From Mycolicibacterium aichiense (GTDB lineage Bacteria; Actinomycetota; Actinomycetes; Mycobacteriales; Mycobacteriaceae), in NCBI RefSeq assembly GCF_010726245.1, contig NZ_AP022561.1:1364001-1428000 (forward strand): DNA of 64,000 bases, in the 5' to 3' direction. This document shows, piece after piece, positions 29,719-37,648 of this stretch. The notes under the pieces are model-generated. The model worked only from the letters and a program-made list of their open reading frames with translations. It was not told the DNA's origin and did not search any database. The stretch's first letter is position 1; every line of letters starts with the position of its first letter. The translations under genes and the position numbers were made by a program.

Positions 29719-30029
29719 CCGACGATCAGGTATCGGGTAACGACGCCGAGTGGCGCCCGCCTATCGGCCCGGTCGACCCCGAGCACCCCGAGTGCGCTGC
29801 GGTGATCGCCGAGGTCTGGACGTTGCTCGACGGTGAATGCACCAACGAGACCCGAGACCGCCTGCGTCATCATCTCGAAGAGTGCCCGACGTGCCTGCGC
29901 CATTACGGCGTCGAGGAGCGGATCAAGAAACTGGTCGCGTCGCGGTGCAGCGGGGAGAAGGCGCCCCAGCACCTGCTGGAGAAGGTGCGGCTACAGATCA
30001 GCCAGACCACGATCATCCGGCGCGGCTGA
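29715..30029 (+). CDS. rshA: Anti-sigma factor RshA (zinc-associated, ZAS type)
   Basis: A protein of 104 residues sharing ATGA with the sigH stop, so synthesis is coupled. The redox switch is visible as H53-x3-C57-x2-C60 (HLEECPTC), plus Cys27 and Cys41 upstream. ZAS anti-sigma factors bind zinc, hold the sigma factor when reduced, and release it on disulfide formation. The C-terminal helix is basic. Confidence 0.94.
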   Translation: MTDDQVSGNDAEWRPPIGPVDPEHPECAAVIAEVWTLLDGECTNETRDRLRHHLEECPTCLRHYGVEERIKKLVASRCSGEKAPQHLLEKVRLQISQTTIIRRG

Positions 30030-30042
30030 CGCGCGAACACAT

Positions 30043-30071
30043 AAAAGGCCCGGCATGATGCCGGGCCTTTT
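30043..30071. terminator. Bidirectional terminator between rshA and the bL37 gene
   Basis: A perfect 13-bp stem, AAAAGGCCCGGCA (30043-30055) with TGCCGGGCCTTTT (30059-30071), has a 3-nt loop. A's on one side and T's on the other make it work for both the sigH-rshA transcript and the convergent bL37 gene. Confidence 0.9.
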
Positions 30072-30091
30072 ATGACTAGCCTGAGTGTGGA

Positions 30092-30166
30092 TCAGGCGTT
30101 GGGCCGCTTGCCGTGGTTGGCTTTGCTGTGCTTGCGGTCACGCTTCTTACGACCACGCTTGGCCAT
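30092..30166 (-). CDS. Ribosomal protein bL37 (24 residues)
   Basis: This 24-residue ORF is too short for most gene callers. It begins MAKRGRKKRDRK and ends GKRPNA, with Arg/Lys at nearly half its positions. GGAGG lies 6 nt before its ATG (30166), and a strong terminator lies ~20 bp downstream. It matches the small basic protein bL37 found in mycobacterial 50S subunit structures, where it fills a pocket of 23S rRNA. Its position between rshA and the biotin/lipoyl-domain gene is conserved in actinobacteria as far as I recall. Confidence 0.9.
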   Translation of the reverse strand: MAKRGRKKRDRKHSKANHGKRPNA

Positions 30167-30306
30167 GATGTACCTCCAGTGATTTTGCTCTGCATGGGTG
30201 AGCCCTGAATAAAGTGTCTCACGGCGCAGTCGAACCTCTGACCACCCGGTGTTGTGGTTCGATAGAGCGGCATTGAGAGACGAGCGGTACCAAGAGTGAG
30301 GTGAAG

Positions 30307-30522
30307 ATGGCCGAGGATGTTCGCGCCGAGATCGTGGCCAGTGTGCTCGAGGTAGTGGTCAGCAAGGGTGACCAGATCGGCGCGGGAGACACCCTGGTGC
30401 TTCTGGAGTCCATGAAGATGGAGATCCCGGTACTCGCCGAAGTGGGCGGCACCATCACCGAGGTCAGCGTGTCTGTGGGCGACGTCATCCAGGCCGGCGA
30501 CCTCATTGCCGTGATCGACTAA
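30307..30522 (+). CDS. Small biotin/lipoyl attachment protein (TB7.3, Rv3221c-like)
   Basis: A single biotinyl/lipoyl domain of 71 residues, with modifiable Lys37 in ESMKMEIP on the beta-turn. ATG 30307 (MAEDVRAEIV) has GAGGTGA in front; GTG 30301 is less likely. Standalone carrier domains of this type are biotinylated in mycobacteria, but which carboxylase they serve is unsettled. The pdtaS GTG follows 5 nt downstream, so the two are probably co-transcribed. Confidence 0.92.
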   Translation: MAEDVRAEIVASVLEVVVSKGDQIGAGDTLVLLESMKMEIPVLAEVGGTITEVSVSVGDVIQAGDLIAVID

Positions 30523-30527
30523 CTCCG

Positions 30528-32024
30528 GTGTCCACCCTCGGTGACCTGCTCGCCGAGCACACCATGTTGCCGGGCAGCGCGGTGGATCACCTGCATGCGG
30601 TGGTCGGCGAGTGGCAGCTGCTGGCGGACCTCTCGTTCGCCGACTATCTGATGTGGGTGCGCCGCGATGACGGTGCGCTGGTCTGCGTGGCTCAATGCCG
30701 GCCCAACACCGCCCCGACGGTCCTGATCCGCGACGCCGTCGGCTCCGTGGTCGCCGACGGCGATCTGCCGCTGGTGACCTCGGCCTTCACCTCGGGAGCG
30801 ATCGGGCGCGGCGACAGCGATCTGGAGCTGCGCGAACCAGGGATCAACGTCGAAGCGGTCCCGGTGCGCTACAGCAATCAGGTCGTCGCCGTGCTGACGC
30901 ACCAGACCGCCCTGGCCGAGCGGCGCACCTCCTCGCCGCTGGAGCGGGCCTACCTGGACTGTGCGGGCAACCTGCTGCACATGCTGTCGGAGGGCACCTT
31001 TCCCAACGTGGGCGATCTGGCGCTGTCCCGATCGAGCCCACGTGTCGGCGACGGCTTCATCCGCCTCGACGTCGACGGCGTCGTCGTCTACGCCAGCCCC
31101 AACGCGCTGTCGGCCTATCACCGGATGGGGCTGGCCGCCGAGCTGGAGGGCCACAACCTGGTGGTCATCACCCGGCCGCTGATCTCCGACCCGTTCGAGG
31201 CCCAGGAGTTGGCCGAACACGTCCGCGACTCATTGTCCGGCGGGTCGAGCATGCGGCTCGAGGTCGATGCCGGGGGAGCAGCGGTGCTGCTGCGCACGCT
31301 GCCACTGGTGGTTCACGGCGCCGCTGCGGGGGCTGCGGTGCTCATCCGGGATGTCACCGAGGTCAAGCGCCGCGATCGCGCTCTGCTGTCCAAGGACGCG
31401 ACCATCCGCGAGATCCACCACCGGGTGAAGAACAACCTGCAGACCGTCGCCGCGCTGCTGCGCCTGCAGTCCCGGCGGACCAGTAACGAGGAGGCCCGCG
31501 AGGCCCTGATGGAGTCGGTTCGACGGGTCGCGTCCATCGCCCAGGTCCACGAGGCGCTGTCGATGTCGGTGGACGAGGAGGTCAACCTCGACGAGGTCAT
31601 CGACCGGATCCTGCCGATCATGAACGACGTCGCCCGGGTCGACACCCCGATCCGGATCAACCGGGACGGGGCATTGGGGGTGCTCGACGCCGACCGGGCC
31701 ACCGCCCTGGTGATGGTGGTGACCGAGTTGGTGCAGAACGCCATCGAGCATGCCTTCGAGTCGACGGCCAAGGGCGGCTGCGTGACGATTCGGGCGGAGC
31801 GTTCGGCGCGGTGGCTGGACGTCGTCGTGCACGATGACGGGCGCGGGCTTCCCCAAGGGTTCTCGCTGGAGAAGTCCGACCGGCTGGGTCTGCAGATCGT
31901 GCGAACGCTGGTCACCGCGGAGCTCGACGGCTCGCTGGGAATGCACGACGTTCCCGGCGGTGGGACCGATGTTGTGTTGCGGGTACCACTCGGCCGGCGT
32001 TCGAGTGCTCGACTTCCCCAATAG
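30528..32024 (+). CDS. pdtaS: Sensor histidine kinase PdtaS
   Basis: A soluble HWE/HisKA_2-type kinase of 498 residues. It has an N-terminal GAF domain (~1-145), a PAS domain (~165-275), then EIHHRVKNNLQTVAALLRLQ with the phospho-acceptor His297 or His298. A HATPase domain follows (NAIEHAF, DDGRGLP, GLQIVRTLV). It phosphorylates the ANTAR regulator PdtaR, which is encoded elsewhere, to control antitermination of lipid and respiration genes. It has no membrane segment, consistent with cytosolic sensing. Confidence 0.95.
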   Translation: MSTLGDLLAEHTMLPGSAVDHLHAVVGEWQLLADLSFADYLMWVRRDDGALVCVAQCRPNTAPTVLIRDAVGSVVADGDLPLVTSAFTSGAIGRGDSDLELREPGINVEAVPVRYSNQVVAVLTHQTALAERRTSSPLERAYLDCAGNLLHMLSEGTFPNVGDLALSRSSPRVGDGFIRLDVDGVVVYASPNALSAYHRMGLAAELEGHNLVVITRPLISDPFEAQELAEHVRDSLSGGSSMRLEVDAGGAAVLLRTLPLVVHGAAAGAAVLIRDVTEVKRRDRALLSKDATIREIHHRVKNNLQTVAALLRLQSRRTSNEEAREALMESVRRVASIAQVHEALSMSVDEEVNLDEVIDRILPIMNDVARVDTPIRINRDGALGVLDADRATALVMVVTELVQNAIEHAFESTAKGGCVTIRAERSARWLDVVVHDDGRGLPQGFSLEKSDRLGLQIVRTLVTAELDGSLGMHDVPGGGTDVVLRVPLGRRSSARLPQ

Positions 32025-32057
32025 CAAATGTGACCGACACGACATTTGCAAATAGAA

Positions 32058-32089
32058 ATCGCGGCCCCGGCATTTGCCGGGACCGCGAT
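32058..32089. terminator. Terminator between convergent pdtaS and whiB1
   Basis: A near-perfect 15-bp stem with one mismatch and a ~2-nt loop: ATCGCGG (32058-32064) pairs with CCGCGAT (32083-32089), continued by CCCGGCA with TGCCGGG. GAAA/AAAATTG flanks are only weakly T-rich. It separates convergent genes and probably acts both ways. Confidence 0.75.
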
Positions 32090-32112
32090 GTCAAAATTGT
32101 CGAAAGGGCGGG

Positions 32113-32367
32113 CTAGACGGTGCTGCGTGCGCGGGTGCGGGCATTGCGCCGCTTGAGCGCACGGCGCTCGTCCTCGCTCATACCGCCCCAGACGCCGGCA
32201 TCCTGGCCGGATTCCAAAGCCCAGCTCAGGCACTCCGTCGTCACGGGACAACGGTTGCAGACGAGCTTCGCGTCAGCGATCTGGGCGAGCGCCGGGCCAC
32301 TGTTCCCCACGGGGAAGAACAGTTCCGGATCCTCGTCACGGCAGACCGCCTTATGGCGCCAATCCAT
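32113..32367 (-). CDS. whiB1: WhiB1 iron-sulfur regulator
   Basis: An 84-residue Wbl protein. The 4Fe-4S ligands are Cys9, Cys37, Cys40 and Cys46 (CNRCPVTTEC), followed by the GVWGG turn and a basic C-terminal DNA-binding tail (RRALKRRNARTRAR). WhiB1 is essential in M. tuberculosis, binds region 4 of SigA and has an NO-reactive cluster. AAGGAG lies 8 nt before ATG 32367. Confidence 0.97.
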   Translation of the reverse strand: MDWRHKAVCRDEDPELFFPVGNSGPALAQIADAKLVCNRCPVTTECLSWALESGQDAGVWGGMSEDERRALKRRNARTRARSTV

Positions 32368-32483
32368 TTGTCGCTACTCCTTACTATGTGCGCGACGAAG
32401 CGCACTCACTTTTTCTTCGGCTGTTAATGCGGTGCACACAAATGTTTCTGTGTTGTTGCATCCGATCGTTTCACGTCCTCGAC

Positions 32484-32524
32484 GGATGTCAATAGAACTC
32501 AGTTAACACGTGGGCAATGTCACT
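32484..32524 (-). promoter_or_regulatory. whiB1 promoter with CRP-like site
   Basis: On the minus strand a perfect TTGACA (-35, plus-strand 32484-32489) lies ~120 bp before whiB1; the -10 is not clear. Upstream, GTGG-N6-TCAC (32510-32523) matches 7 of 8 half-site bases of the CRP consensus and would be centred about 60 bp before the start of transcription. WhiB1 of M. tuberculosis is known to be controlled by cAMP-CRP at about that distance. Confidence 0.45.
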
Positions 32525-32616
32525 ACAAGGTCTGGCTGGGGGTGGGTTACCGAACCCTCTACCCGTTTGTACTACACTCAACTCATCTGCGCCCTGAATC
32601 CTTCGGCGCAATCCCA

Positions 32617-33588
32617 TTACTGCTGGTCAGGGCCGTTTGTTGCGGGCGGAGCGACGACGCAGAGGGCTCCCGGAACGACGCGGAACGTCATTTCCGCGCG
32701 CAACCCCAGAAAATCTCCGTCGATCTGGCTGGCGACGGGCTCGTCGGCGGTGACCCGCACCCACGCCACGTCGTCGTAGCGGATCAGGTGCTTGGCCTTG
32801 ATCACCGGCTTCTTCGACAGCATCCGGCGCACCAGCATGAGGTTCCGCCAGACGTTCATGCTGGTGATCGCGAAAACGCCAAGGCCGGTCTCGAACGTGG
32901 TGTCCGGGTTGGTCCACACCGGCCTGGTGTTGGCGTACGTCCACGGGCTGGAGTTCGAGATGAATGCGAAGTAGACGCCGCTTCGCGGAGGCTGGCCGGG
33001 TAGTTCGAGGGTGAGCAGCGGCTCGTTGCGCGCGCTGGCCAGCATCTCGCGGACCGCGACGCGGATGTAGCGGCCCGGGGTGACCTTGCGGCCCTTGGCG
33101 CGCTGCGCCTCGACGGCCGCCACCACGTCACCGTCCACCCCCATGCCTGCGGTGAACACCGCCCAGCGCTCGCCGCAGTCCATCAGCCCGATCTCGCGCC
33201 AGGCTGCGCCGTTGCGGCGCGCACTGAGCAGGTCGACGAGCTGATTGGTGGCCACGATCGGGTCCGGGCTGATCCCGAGCGCGCGGGCGAACACGTTGGC
33301 CGAGCCGCCCGGCACCACCGCCACTGCGGGCATCGACTCCGGCAACGGCCGTCCAGGCCGGCCCAGCAGCCCGTTGACCACTTCATTCACCGTCCCGTCG
33401 CCGCCGTGGACGATGATCACGTCGGTGCCGTCGTTGCGGGCTGCTTCGGCGATCTCGATGGCGTGGCCGCGGTGGTCGGTGTGGACGACGGACAGGTCCA
33501 CCCGGCTCTCCAGCGCGTGGGCCAGGAGGTCACGGCCGGCCGCGGTGGTGGAAGTGGCGTTCGGGTTGACGATCAGGACGGCACGCAC
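32617..33588 (-). CDS. Diacylglycerol kinase-family lipid kinase (Rv3218-like)
   Basis: A protein of 323 residues with the DAGK catalytic signatures: VNPNATSTTAAGRDLL (P-loop-like), VHGGDGTVNEVVNGLLG with the nucleotide-binding GGDGT at ~62-66, and VPGGSANVFARALG. The C-terminal half is a beta-sandwich ending DGDFLG..MTFRVVPGAL. The substrate may be diacylglycerol, sphingoid or a polyprenol-type lipid. It is transcribed on the same strand as whiB1 with ~250 bp between. Confidence 0.9.
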   Translation of the reverse strand: MRAVLIVNPNATSTTAAGRDLLAHALESRVDLSVVHTDHRGHAIEIAEAARNDGTDVIIVHGGDGTVNEVVNGLLGRPGRPLPESMPAVAVVPGGSANVFARALGISPDPIVATNQLVDLLSARRNGAAWREIGLMDCGERWAVFTAGMGVDGDVVAAVEAQRAKGRKVTPGRYIRVAVREMLASARNEPLLTLELPGQPPRSGVYFAFISNSSPWTYANTRPVWTNPDTTFETGLGVFAITSMNVWRNLMLVRRMLSKKPVIKAKHLIRYDDVAWVRVTADEPVASQIDGDFLGLRAEMTFRVVPGALCVVAPPATNGPDQQ

Positions 33589-33679
33589 GAGCCATGAGCC
33601 TAGACGGGTGCCGAAGGGCTGTTCGAAGTGTTTGTCTGCTCATCACGAAGCGGACAGCTGCCGGTGGCATGCTCGCGAC

Positions 33680-34153
33680 GTGGTCGTGGGGTCGGAGCCG
33701 GGTTCGGTCAGCGCCGTCGGCTGGTTTCACCGGGCCTGCGAGGCGGCGGTCGCGCGCTTGCCGTTTGGGCTGAATTCGGTTGTGCCGCCGACCTTTCTGG
33801 GCTTCGTGGTGATCAACTCCGGCACCTTCGCGCTCGACCTGCTGGTGCTCACGCTGCTGCACGGGGTGCTGCACGTGACGTTCGGGGCCGCGGTGACGGT
33901 GGCCTACGTGTGCGCCTTCGCGGCCAGTTACGTGCTCAACCGGGTGGTGAATTTCCGGTCGCACGCAGCCGTGGGACCGCAGGTGGGTGTCTACGTCGTC
34001 GTGGTGGTGATCAACTATCTGGCGTTCATCCTCGGCGTCTCCACCGCGTTGCGGGCTCTCGGTGTGGAGTACCACCTGGCCCGGATGGCGGCGGGAGCGT
34101 GCGAGGGGGTCTTCATGTACTGCGCGATGCGGTGGGTGGTGTTCCGGCGCTAG
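33680..34153 (+). CDS. GtrA-like integral membrane protein
   Basis: A protein of 157 residues starting near GTG 33680 (GTG 33686 also possible). Four membrane helices are visible: FLGFVVINSGTFALDLLVLTLL, AVTVAYVCAFAASYVLNRVVNF, VYVVVVVINYLAFILGVS and ACEGVFMYCAMRWVVF. The helix 2 end NRVVNFR and final WVVFRR match the GtrA/DPMS family that supports lipid-linked sugar translocation. It corresponds in place to Rv3217c. Its 3' end overlaps the convergent TetR gene by 41 bp. Confidence 0.8.
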   Translation: MVVGSEPGSVSAVGWFHRACEAAVARLPFGLNSVVPPTFLGFVVINSGTFALDLLVLTLLHGVLHVTFGAAVTVAYVCAFAASYVLNRVVNFRSHAAVGPQVGVYVVVVVINYLAFILGVSTALRALGVEYHLARMAAGACEGVFMYCAMRWVVFRR

Positions 34154-34712
34154 GGGCGATGACGCGGGCCGCCGCCTCGACCGCCGCGGCGCGTCGACCG
34201 GCCAGTGCCTCCGCCGACGTGGTGTCGGCCGCGGGATCGGGCCAGTGCGCCCACGCCAACGCGATCCCCAACAGGACGACGATCAGGTCGGTGGGATCCC
34301 ACGACGCGTCGACGTGACCCGTGGTCTGAGCCTCCTCGATCGCGGCGAGCGCCAGTTGGGGCAGGGGCAGCCCGTCAGCGCTGGGCGGCTCCAGCGTCAG
34401 CCCCTCGAGGTGGGCCCACGACACCATCCGGTGGTGTTCGGGCCGGCGCACGCTCAAGTCGAACATCCCGCCGACGAACTCCGGGACATTGTCGGGCAGC
34501 ATCCGGACCGCCTGGAAGAACTCCGCGACGTTGGTGGCGAGCACCTCGCGGAACAGCGTCTCCTTGTCGCCGAAGTGGGCGTAGAGGCGTTCCTTGCTGG
34601 CGCTGGCCGCCGTCGCGATGCGGTCGATGCGGGCGCCGGCGAAACCATGCCGGGCGAACTCGCTGCGAGCAGCGGCCAGGATCTCCTCGCGCAGCTCTGA
34701 GGTGCTTCTCAT
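34113..34712 (-). CDS. TetR-family transcriptional regulator
   Basis: A protein of 199 residues from ATG 34712. The N-terminal helix-turn-helix spans ~10-55 (ILAAARSEFARHGFAGARID then ASKERLYAHFGDKETLF); the ligand/dimer domain follows and ends in an Ala-rich tail. A -10 TATACT on the minus strand (34721-34726) puts transcription start within a few bases of the ATG, so the mRNA may be leaderless. It probably represses itself and the divergent acyltransferase through the palindrome at 34731-34744. Confidence 0.88.
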   Translation of the reverse strand: MRSTSELREEILAAARSEFARHGFAGARIDRIATAASASKERLYAHFGDKETLFREVLATNVAEFFQAVRMLPDNVPEFVGGMFDLSVRRPEHHRMVSWAHLEGLTLEPPSADGLPLPQLALAAIEEAQTTGHVDASWDPTDLIVVLLGIALAWAHWPDPAADTTSAEALAGRRAAAVEAAARVIAPSAGTPPTASRST

Positions 34713-34730
34713 GAAGATCGAGTATAAAGA

Positions 34731-34744
34731 ACGAACTAGTTCGT
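34731..34744. promoter_or_regulatory. TetR operator, 14-bp perfect palindrome
   Basis: ACGAACTAGTTCGT lies between divergent genes, immediately upstream of the regulator's -10 and 22 bp before the acyltransferase start. Position, symmetry and size are typical of TetR-family operators. Confidence 0.75.
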
Positions 34745-34766
34745 CTGGACGATGGGAGTGGGCGAG

Positions 34767-35645
34767 ATGGTCGCCGAGAGCAGCGAAGCAACGGTCGACG
34801 TGACCGCTGTCATGAACCACCCGCCACGGGTCCGCGCCATCAAGCACGTACTCGGGGCCGTCGCCGACGGCATCCAGCCGGTGGTCGACCTGTGGCGCCC
34901 CTACGTCGACGGGCTGGACAACCTGCCCGCTGACGGCCGATTTCTGTTGGTGGGCAACCACACTCAGGGCGGCGCTGAGGCCCTCCTGATCCCGTACGCG
35001 GTGCGCCGGGAGATCGGGGTGCGGGTGCGGCCGTTGGCCGACCGTCAGTTCGGCCAGATGCGTGGTCTGCCCGGCGACCTGCTGGCGGCATTCGGCGGCG
35101 TGGTCGGAGCGCCGGAAACCGCGCGTGAACTCATGCGCCACGACCAGACCATCCTGGTGTTCCCCGGGGGCGGTCGGGAGATCCCGAAGTTCAAGGGCGA
35201 GGAATACACCCTGCGCTGGCAGGGGCGGTCGGGATTTGCGCGGATCGCGGTGGAGAACGGATATCCCATCGTCCCGGTGGGACTCGTCGGCGGAGACGAC
35301 GTGTACCGGAGTCTGACGACACGGGACAGCGCGTGGGGTCGGTTCAGCCAGGCCGTGAGCGGTCGCTTCGGCGGCAGACAAGATATGGCGATGCCGTTGA
35401 TGCGCGGAATAGGGCCGACCCTCATTCCCCGGCCGGAGCGGATGTACCTACGGTTCGGCACACCGATAGACACCACCATCCCGGTGGGGATCGACGCCTC
35501 GGGCTGGGCTGACGAGGTGAAGCGCCGTACCAAGACCGCGCTGGAGCAGATCCTGGACGACCTTCTCAGCCTTCGGGAGACCGACCCCTACCGCAGGCTC
35601 AGCCCGCTGGGCTGGTCTCGCGCCGCGCGCCCGGAATCGTCATAG
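34767..35645 (+). CDS. LPLAT-type acyltransferase (PlsC/MGAT-like)
   Basis: A protein of 292 residues from ATG 34767, with GGAG 7 nt upstream; ATG 34752 would add 5 residues. The acyltransferase core shows LVGNHTQGGAEALLIPY, VFPGGGREIPKFKGEEYTL and YPIVPVGLVGGDD. The usual HxxxxD catalytic pair reads H-T-Q-G-G-A, so the Asp is missing or replaced by the next Glu. FPGG-RE is characteristic of the monoacylglycerol-acyltransferase-like branch. It is divergent from the TetR gene and probably regulated by it. Confidence 0.82.
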   Translation: MVAESSEATVDVTAVMNHPPRVRAIKHVLGAVADGIQPVVDLWRPYVDGLDNLPADGRFLLVGNHTQGGAEALLIPYAVRREIGVRVRPLADRQFGQMRGLPGDLLAAFGGVVGAPETARELMRHDQTILVFPGGGREIPKFKGEEYTLRWQGRSGFARIAVENGYPIVPVGLVGGDDVYRSLTTRDSAWGRFSQAVSGRFGGRQDMAMPLMRGIGPTLIPRPERMYLRFGTPIDTTIPVGIDASGWADEVKRRTKTALEQILDDLLSLRETDPYRRLSPLGWSRAARPESS

Positions 35646-35691
35646 GCCGCACGGCCCAAGTGGGCGCGGTGTGACCGGCTACCTTACGAGG

Positions 35692-36081
35692 GTGACCGAA
35701 TCCGTTGTCCCGCCCGTGGTCCGCTACGCCGGCTTCGTGGCGGCCGCCGAAGGTGTGGTGGCGGTCGTCGTGGCCGTGGTGCTGGTGGTGCGCGCCTTGG
35801 CGGGCGCTGACCAGCACATCGTCAACGGGTACGGCACGGCAGGCTGGTTTGCGGTGATGGGCGGGGCGGTCGCGGCTGCCGGCTGGGGGCTGGTCACCGG
35901 ACGGCGTTGGGGCCGGGGCATCGCGGTGTTCGCCAACCTGCTGCTGCTGCCGGTGGCCTGGTACATCGTGGCCGCGCACCAGCCGATCTACGCGGTCGCG
36001 ATGGGTGGGGTGGCTATCGCGGTGCTGGCGCTGCTGTTCAGCCCGCCGGCGCTGCGTTGGGCCTCCCAGTCGACGGACTAG
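35692..36081 (+). CDS. Small four-helix membrane protein
   Basis: A protein of 129 residues from GTG 35692 after CGAGG; GTG 35671 is an alternative. The four hydrophobic segments (VVRYAGFVAAAEGVVAVVVA, GWFAVMGGAVAAAGWGLV, IAVFANLLLLPVAWYIVA, AVAMGGVAIAVLALLF) leave almost no loop sequence. I do not recognise a function; many actinobacteria carry such small integral membrane proteins. Its stop overlaps the convergent GNAT gene by 4 bp. Confidence 0.7.
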   Translation: MTESVVPPVVRYAGFVAAAEGVVAVVVAVVLVVRALAGADQHIVNGYGTAGWFAVMGGAVAAAGWGLVTGRRWGRGIAVFANLLLLPVAWYIVAAHQPIYAVAMGGVAIAVLALLFSPPALRWASQSTD

Positions 36082-36557
36082 GCCTCAGCGGCCAGCGCGT
36101 CGAGCTCAGGGCCGCTGACCCGGTAGTTGATCCACTCCGACATCTGCTTGCCGCCGACGGCGTCGTAGAGCGCGATCGCGTTGACGTTCCAGTCCAGCAC
36201 TTCCCACGCCAGGCGGGTGTACCCGTTGTCGACACACTCCTTGGCCAGCGTCGCGAGCAGCGTGCGGGCCAAGCCACGGCGGCGAAATTTGTCGCGCACG
36301 AACAGGTCTTCCAGGTAGATGCCGGCGACGCCGTCCCAGGTGGAGAACGTCCGGAACCACAGGGCTACCGCGGCGGCCTCGCCGTCGATCTCGACCAGGT
36401 GACACGATCCGACCGGTTTGTCGCCGAAAAGCGCTGCGGTGATCTGACTTTCGGTCACCGTGCACTGATCCAGAGCGTGCTCGAACTCGGCGAGTTCACG
36501 GATCATCGCGACGATCTCCGGCTCGTCGCCGGGACGGGCCATCCGGACTTCGGTCAT
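36078..36557 (-). CDS. GNAT-family N-acetyltransferase
   Basis: A protein of 159 residues with the acetyl-CoA pyrophosphate-binding signature RRRGLARTLLATLA (~92-105), preceded by the beta4 strand GIYLEDLFV and followed by NAIALYDAVGGKQM, typical motif B. It resembles diamine/thialysine-type GNATs in overall layout, but the substrate cannot be read. It lies 4 bp over the end of entC and so is probably part of the gpm2-entC-GNAT operon on the minus strand. Confidence 0.88.
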   Translation of the reverse strand: MTEVRMARPGDEPEIVAMIRELAEFEHALDQCTVTESQITAALFGDKPVGSCHLVEIDGEAAAVALWFRTFSTWDGVAGIYLEDLFVRDKFRRRGLARTLLATLAKECVDNGYTRLAWEVLDWNVNAIALYDAVGGKQMSEWINYRVSGPELDALAAEA

Positions 36558-37648
36558 TTCTGAACTCCCAGGGCTGACAGTATGGTTCTGAATTTCGTTG
36601 TGGTCTCTGCGACTTCGTCATCGGCGTCGGATTCGGCGACGATGCCGCCGCCGGCCTGGGCGAGCGCCCCCCACCGGTCGGCGGACAGTTGCGCGCCGCG
36701 GATCGCCACCACCCACCGGCCGTCACCGCGAGCGTCGCACCAGCCCACCGCCCCTGCGTAGAAGCCGCGGTCACCTTCGAGCTGCGCGATCAGATCGACC
36801 GCCGCTGCAGTGGGCACCCCGCCCACCGCCGGGGTGGGATGTAGTGCCAGCGCCAAATCGATTGCGGTGGTTGCGGTATCACGCAACCGGCCGCGGATCG
36901 GGGTGGACAGATGCCACAGCGCGGCGGTGCGGCTCAGTTGCGGTTGCGGCGCGATCTCCAGGTCGACGCACAGCGGTTCGAGCGCGGCGCGCATCGTGTC
37001 GACGACCAGCTGGTGTTCGTGGCGGTTCTTGCCGGACTCGGACAGTGCGGCACCGTTGGCCGCGTCGGCCTGCGGATCGGGCGATCGCGGAGCGGACCCG
37101 GCGAACGGCTGGCAGGTCACCACCTCACCGGAGCGGGCGACCAGCAGTTCGGGGCTGGCCCCCACCAGCGCCGTACCGGTGTGGTCACCACCCGCCACGG
37201 ACAGGTCGGCCAGGTAGGCGCATGCTTCGGGGTCGGCGGCCACCAGCCGGTCCAGGATCGCTCGTGCGTCGAGTGGACCGTCGGCGACGAGGCGCAGTGC
37301 CCGCGCCAAAACGACCTTCTGCAAAGCACTTTCGGGCGCGCTCAGGCGATCCAGCGCGGCGCGGATTCGGGCGCGATGCTCCGCCGGCGCCGGCACCATC
37401 GCCTCGATCCGCACCGCGGGTAGTGGTGCTGTGGACCAGGACGGAAGGGCGTCGCCGAACGTCACCGTCATCGGCGTCATCAGCGCCGCCCTGCTCCGGA
37501 TGTCGAACGGCAGCGCGCCGACCACCACGTCTGCCGACCCGTCGGCCAGCGCGGCCGCCGCTGCCGCGACGTCGTCGTACCCCGTCCGGATCCCCTCGGC
37601 GACGACTGTCCCGGCGGGGCCGCTCAGCACAAAGGACGGAAGGGTCAT
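36554..37648 (-). CDS. entC: Isochorismate synthase-family chorismate-utilising enzyme
   Basis: An enzyme of 364 residues converting chorismate to isochorismate, as for mycobactin (salicylate) or menaquinone precursors. Conserved parts are LQKVVLARALRL, ELLVARSG, CQPFAGSAPR, then SGKNRHEHQLVVD, LHPTPAVGGVP and the metal-binding end DRGFYAGAVGW. ATG 37648 overlaps the gpm2 stop as TGATG, so the two are coupled. It matches Rv3215. No IdeR box was seen upstream. Confidence 0.9.
   Translation of the reverse strand: MTLPSFVLSGPAGTVVAEGIRTGYDDVAAAAAALADGSADVVVGALPFDIRSRAALMTPMTVTFGDALPSWSTAPLPAVRIEAMVPAPAEHRARIRAALDRLSAPESALQKVVLARALRLVADGPLDARAILDRLVAADPEACAYLADLSVAGGDHTGTALVGASPELLVARSGEVVTCQPFAGSAPRSPDPQADAANGAALSESGKNRHEHQLVVDTMRAALEPLCVDLEIAPQPQLSRTAALWHLSTPIRGRLRDTATTAIDLALALHPTPAVGGVPTAAAVDLIAQLEGDRGFYAGAVGWCDARGDGRWVVAIRGAQLSADRWGALAQAGGGIVAESDADDEVAETTTKFRTILSALGVQK

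Noticed and set aside
35713..36060. Twin reading of the small membrane protein as an acetyltransferase or kinase
   Set aside because: Only hydrophobic helices are visible and no motif supports it.
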